Positions 59,090 through 64,000 of a stretch of DNA of 64,000 nucleotides are shown in pieces (position 1 is the stretch's first letter; every line of letters begins with the position of its first letter). A program made the position numbers and the translations under genes. Under the pieces are notes generated by a model. It searched no databases. It had not been told where the DNA came from and saw only the letters and a list, made by a program, of their open reading frames with translations. Source of the DNA: Blasia pusilla (Eukaryota > Marchantiophyta > Marchantiopsida > Blasiales); the NCBI GenBank assembly GCA_050084515.1, contig CM114275.1, forward strand, positions 25,730,001 through 25,794,000, in the 5' to 3' direction.

Positions 59090-60300
59090 GGTAGAGTACA
59101 AGTAGTGCCGCATTTGGCTTAGAGAGAGCGCATTGTGTGACATGCCCATGAGGAGTTGGGACATTTTGGGGTAAACCACCTCTCAACGTATAGCTTACTC
59201 CTTGGTCAGTATTGGTGGCGTGGCATGCATACTCAGGTGCAGCAGTTGGTGTCATGTTGTATGGTTTGTGATCGGGTGAGGGCATCATTCAATGCCCCTA
59301 CACCACACTTACACCCCTGGCCTATTATGGGGTTGGGTTACCGTTGGATTGTGGACTTTGCGGGACCGTTACCGTTGATTGTATGACATCATCGATATGT
59401 GTTGGTGATGGTGGAGCACTTCTCCAAGTGGATTGAGTTGGTGGCATTACCTGACAAGGGAAGTGAGGGAACGGCGTATGCATTTCTTGATAGAGTGCTA
59501 AGTCATTTTCGTGCACCACCGGTGAAGTCTTTGACCGACTAGGTCTGAGAGTTTGAGTGGTGAGTTTCAGGTCTTGTGTGACAAGGCGTTGATTGATCAT
59601 CGGACCACGTCTCGAGATCATCCAGAGGCGGATGGTTTGGCTGAGCGTGTGGTTCAGGCGATGAAGAGGGCATTGCGCAAGTATGGCCTATAGAAGGGGC
59701 ATCTTGGAGACTAGGATATTCAGTTGCCATGGTTAGCCATGGGGTAAAGGTTCAGTCGCCAAGCATCCTTGGCTTCCTTCTCACCTTATTTTTTGTTATA
59801 TGGCAGAGATTCAGACTTGCCAGCAACAATTCGTCGGGAGTCTAGTGAGGTGGTGAACCTTGATGACCCAGAGATGTGGATGAGAGTGTGTTCTCAGCGA
59901 GCAGAGCTCTTCGAGAGTTATGCCAACAGCCTTTGAGAATCTTGCCATTGCTCAACACAGGGATACGTTGCGGTATGCAACCATTTGGGGTGGAGGTTAT
60001 CAACCATCGATTCGTAGGTTCCATGTGGGGGACTATGTCTATTTGCAGCAGATTGCACCGACAACGTTGGATGTAATGGCATGCCGCACTATTTTACGAG
60101 TGCGCGAGGTGTTAGCTTCTGGAGTTCTCATGTTGGAAGGTCGTGATGGAGTTTTTTGGAAGGACCATGTGCGTAATTGTGCGCCATGTCATCTTCCAAA
60201 TGTGGATGGTACTGTTGACCCAAGCTTAGCCATGATACGTGTTAGCTTGAGGTGCATGTTGTGTGGGTGCTTTGTAACGCACCCGTATGTTGGTGTGTGA
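59090..60300 (+). pseudogene. Ty3 integrase
   Basis: The zinc-binding N-terminus reads HEELGHFGVNHLSTY and then CCMVCDRVRA (HHCC). The core begins with YRWIVDFAGPLP (first Asp) and VLVMVEHFSKWIELVALPDK. A stop and shifts lie near 59,385 and 59,540. The third acidic block follows around 59,620, with HPEADGLAERVVQAMKRALR in a shifted frame. The C-terminus holds VGDYVYLQQIAPTTLD and VLMLEGRDGVFWKDHVRNCAP, like a GPY/F region; no chromodomain is visible after it. Confidence 0.8.
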
Positions 60301-60567
60301 TCGGTGTTCTAGGGGTTGGCACATGATGTGTTTGACTCCACGTATGGATGTTGTTCCTACTGGAAGGTGGGTTTTTCCTCGATGTACTTAGGAGAGGTAG
60401 ATGACTTGATCTTTGCATGATATGGATTACAGATGTGCGACTAACGATGGGGCAACCTAGCACCCGACCTTCTGATTCGTGCACCCAAGAAGGTGTATAG
60501 CATGTAGTAGATATATAGGGCTACCTAGGAGTTAGAGGGACCAAACCGCTAGTTAGGGGGGCGAGTT

Positions 60568-61143
60568 TTGGTACACTTGTGTTTGTGGATGCTCTTGTCT
60601 ATGTTATATATATATGTGAGTATGGTATGTCAGCGATGTATGTTGTATGACGATGTGGATTCGCACGACAGCTCTCATGACCATACGGATTATGTCGTAG
60701 AGTGTAGTGTGCTAGTAGAGGCCATATCTTATGTAGGGCCGTAGTGTCTAGATAGAGATGCAGTTTCATACATAGGATTGGGGGTTACTCAGTTGAGGGT
60801 GACTTTTCGAGTAGGGCCCGCTCTTAGGTTGGAGGATATAGTGTGGAGTGCACTCAAAGAATAGTTAGTTCTTTGAGTTGAGCCTGTTGCGTTGGGAGTT
60901 AGCCTTGGTGGTGAGTAGAGCTCTTGGCTATGGTGGTTCTTGCAAGCTTCGACCTGGATTCTCCCATCGTGGAGTGGGTTTGGCTCGATTGTATGTGATT
61001 CTATACGTGTTTTATGACAGTAGGTCTTTCACGGATTTCATTTGTGGTACACTTGTATTTGTGGATGCTCTCGTCTATGTTATGTTTGTATGTGAGTATG
61101 GTATGTCAGCGATGTATGTTGTATGACGATGTGGATATGCACG
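60568..61143 (+). repeat. Right LTR of the Ty3 element with a ~105-bp block repeated on both sides
   Basis: The segment 60674-61038 matches the left LTR. The ~105 bp after it (61039-61143: CACTTGTATTTGTGGATGCTC ... GTATGACGATGTGGA) also occurs just before it (60568-60672), so the order is A-core-A. The right edge at 61143 is fixed by the GAAAC duplication. The left LTR lacks block A at its end. Confidence 0.75.
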
Positions 61144-61148
61144 GAAAC
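61144..61148. other. Target-site duplication GAAAC (right copy) of the Ty3 element
   Basis: It matches 38990-38994 and is followed by ACAAATATATTGCC, which continues the LINE frame as HKYIAIKITKFTEH. Confidence 0.8.
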
Positions 61149-63468
61149 ACAAATATATTGCCATCAAGATCACAAAGTTCACAGAACACATGAAATACCA
61201 ATCGGTCAAATTCTAGAGAATACTAGGAATAGATAGAACATCATTCCACTCCAAGATCTACAGATCTGGACCACATATGGTACCCAACTTTACCACTCCA
61301 ACATTGCCGTTCCCACCGATCCCTGGCCGAATGGGCTTCGGGACCTACCAGAATTCTTCACCATTGAAGATGTCACATCAGGACTCAAAAGGTTACATAA
61401 CAAACCATAGGATGTCATGGGGTGCCAGGCTCAAATGTTCAAATTCGCAAGTGAGGCAATTGGCCTAGCCCTCACTAGAATGTTCAATTCTACAGTTCAA
61501 CAGGGCTTCCCACCACAATGGAAAATGAATACAATCTACCCACTCTTCAAGGCTGGAGACCCAATGATACCATCTAACTATAGAACGATCATGGTGACCT
61601 CCCTCATGGCCAGGTTGCACGGGCTACTGCTGGAAAGGAAAATCAGCGACTAGGCTGAAGAAAAGAAGGTGCAAGCCAGAGGACGAGCAAGTTTTCGACA
61701 CTCACATAGCATCGTGGATCATCTTCTCACACTCCGGGTACTGATTGAAGAAACTTCCAAGTCGAGAATTGGTCAAAAGGCGGGTAAATTGTTCTGCTGT
61801 TTTGTAGACTTCAAGAAGGCCTTTGACACAATCCCAAGGGTGCTTCTTTGGAAAAGACTTGAAGAGTTGGGTGTCCCACCACAACAACTTATAGCAATCA
61901 AGGTCTTGTATGCTCAGGTGTTTGCACAGATTGCCACTAAGAGGGGCAGATCTGAAACCTTATCTTCCAACACCGGAGTCAAACAAGGATGCCCCCTCTC
62001 ACCTGTATTGTTCGGGCTCTACATTGACAAACTTGAAGAGGTGCTTTCTGGAGTGAATGGAGATCCACCAGAGCTAGCACACTGCCTCATCCCCCTGCTC
62101 TTGTATGCACATGATATGGTTTTGATGTCTAGAATAACACATGGGCTCCAACTTTACCTGAATGCACTTTCAAGCTTCTGTACCAAATTAGGCAGGGAAG
62201 TTAACTTGCTGAAAACGAAGATAATCATCTTTGGATCACAGCTCCCTACGGCACAGCGGTCACATACTTTCACCTTCAGCCAGGGACTGAGAAGGGAGGT
62301 CATTGAGATTGTGGGTGAGTATATATACCTGGGGGTGGGGGTACAACTCAAACCCAATAACCAATGGAGAACCAATGGGAGTCGCAACAAGATCAATGGA
62401 GGCTTGAGGGGTCTACACCTGCTACAATCCAATTGCACAAGAATGGAACTCTAGCATATTCCTCAAAAACTCCATCTCTTCAAAGATCTAGTGATCCCAG
62501 CCACACTCTATGCATATGAGGTGTGGGGCCCCAGCTCCAAGGCTTGGCCCCAGGGCCTTGAGACCCCCCACAAACTCTTCATGCGTCAAAGTCTGGGCAT
62601 TAGGAAAACCACACCCTACAACATTCTATTGGCTGAGTTTGGGGGGATACCAATGGAGATCCATGCTATTAAAAATTTGATCACATTTCTCCAACACCTC
62701 GAGGATATCTACGAGGACGATCCCAATTGTCTATCCGCTAGGGCCTATGTGGTTTCAAAAAGTAGTGCCACCCTTGGGGCTAAAAATGGTACTATGACTG
62801 CACGGAGTGGCTCAAGAAATGGGAATACCCATCGGTGACTTGCCTACGGCCACCCACCAGGACCTTGCTGAACAATTACACAACAATTACATTGCCATCA
62901 ATCGGGGCCGACACCAACATCTTTGGGAAAGCACGGGGAATTCATCTCACAAAGATGGTAAAAGAATGAGGCGCTACCACACCCTCATGAACAACTTCAG
63001 ATCCGTGCAACAAGCCTCCTACATCTCTGCCCCCATTCCCAGTAAGTTACGTCATACATTAGCGAGATTCAGATGTGGCTCTACTGACCTGAAGAGTGAG
63101 AAAGGAAACTTCTTAGTGAAGAAAAGGGAGGACAGATTATGTAGATTTTGCAACTCGGGGACTTATTGATGATGAACATCACTACCTCTTCGACTGCACC
63201 TTTTACATTCACATTAGGCTTGACTTCCGAGATCTCTTTGTTCACTGGGAACCCAGGGTCCTCGCGTTCATGGCTAGGTAGAATCAGACTCAGATTTCTA
63301 AATTCTTGCATAGTTGTGTGAAGACCAAGGACACTCACCTAGCTCTGAGGATCCCTTAGGCCCTCGTTGGTGCTTGCTCTCTCTCCAAAATTGTTGTTAA
63401 GTCTCAAAACTAAGTCCCATGGCCCTATGGGGTCCCCGTGGCCAATAAATCTATTCATTCATTCATTC
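61149..63468 (+). mobile_element. LINE retrotransposon, 3' part (RT, C-terminal zinc knuckle, tail)
   Basis: This continues ORF2 from 38,994. RT spans about 61.3-62.45 kb, then a connection region and a Cys/His knuckle near 63,130-63,200. The 3' end carries AATAAA-like CCAATAAAT and an (ATTC)n tail at ~63,453-63,468, as some LINEs end in short repeats. I did not find the LINE's own target duplication. Confidence 0.8.
61400..63340 (+). pseudogene. LINE ORF2 C-terminal part: reverse transcriptase with altered YADD box
   Basis: Blocks in order are YPLFKAGDPMIPSNYRTIMV, RASFRHSHSIVDHLLTLRVL, FCCFVDFKKAFDTIPR (first catalytic Asp), TGVKQGCPLSPVLFGLYID, then LLLYAHDMVLMS (62104-62115) where YADD is expected. 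His replaces the first Asp of the pair. The tail encodes RLCRFCNSGTY...DEHHYLFDC, a CCHC knuckle usual at the end of plant LINE ORF2. A TAG at ~61,651 and shifts near 62,455, 62,830 and 63,165 split the frame. Confidence 0.8.

Positions 63469-64000
<532 letters not shown>

Larger units (their letters stand above)
38995..61143 (+). mobile_element. Ty3/gypsy retrotransposon with a DNA methyltransferase domain, split by a DNA transposon
   Basis: The element has a left LTR (38995-~39345), a leader (~39346-40621), a DNA transposon insertion (~40622-53176), gag, protease, C5-methyltransferase, RT/RNase H, integrase and a right LTR (~60674-61143). RT before integrase identifies Ty3/gypsy. It is flanked by GAAAC on both sides and sits inside a LINE ORF2. 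No chromodomain was seen after integrase. Numerous in-frame stops and several frameshifts make this copy inactive. Without the DNA transposon the element would be about 9.6 kb. Confidence 0.85.

Overview
This window looks like nuclear DNA of a land plant or close streptophyte relative. It holds one host gene with about eleven GT-AG exons, whose product matches the plant-specific BAR-domain / hydroxyproline-rich family of Arabidopsis At2g33490. Almost everything else recognisable is degenerate transposable elements in AT-rich, gene-poor DNA. The host protein is diverged from the angiosperm form, and the transposon content is not typical of flowering plants as I know them. A bryophyte, lycophyte, fern or charophyte is therefore more likely than an angiosperm, but I cannot name the species.

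Layout. 0.1-8.7 kb: BAR-domain gene on the minus strand. 8.7-18.5 kb: intergenic DNA with a perfect hairpin just upstream of that gene, a degenerate CATGGAATTTG-type repeat and a ~100-bp tandem repeat. 18.56-21.85 kb: minus-strand Ty1/copia remnant (LTR, PBS, gag, pre-integrase) whose gag is interrupted by a cytosine-methyltransferase fragment of a Ty3/gypsy element. 21.9-31.5 kb: AT-rich DNA with one unidentified ORF near 24.2 kb and a GC-rich patch near 27 kb. 31.5-36.0 kb: two more copies of the same copia family on the plus strand, one internally deleted.

36.6-63.5 kb is a three-layer nest. A LINE (plus strand; ORF1, endonuclease, RT) is split at 38,994/61,144 by a Ty3/gypsy element flanked by the 5-bp target duplication GAAAC; taking the insert out puts the LINE frame back in register. 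The Ty3 element has the order gag - protease - C5-cytosine DNA methyltransferase - RT/RNase H - integrase. It is itself split by a ~12.5-kb DNA transposon at roughly 40.62-53.18 kb. That transposon has two divergent genes: a minus-strand transposase-like gene (HxH motif, SWIM zinc finger) and a plus-strand gene. The plus-strand gene joins a coiled coil, a ParB/Srx-like domain (DGNHR) and a beta-class amino-DNA-methyltransferase (motif IV region before the SAM-binding motif I).

The DNA transposon also carries about 37 copies of a ~27-bp palindrome (arm GCAACCCGTCGGA). They sit in its divergent promoter, introns and 3' region and avoid the coding exons. The most interesting system here is therefore a transposon encoding a ParB-like/methyltransferase protein together with many palindromic, CpG-containing candidate sites, nested in a retrotransposon that carries a different DNA methyltransferase. 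All element genes seen carry stops or frameshifts, so this copy is probably not functional.
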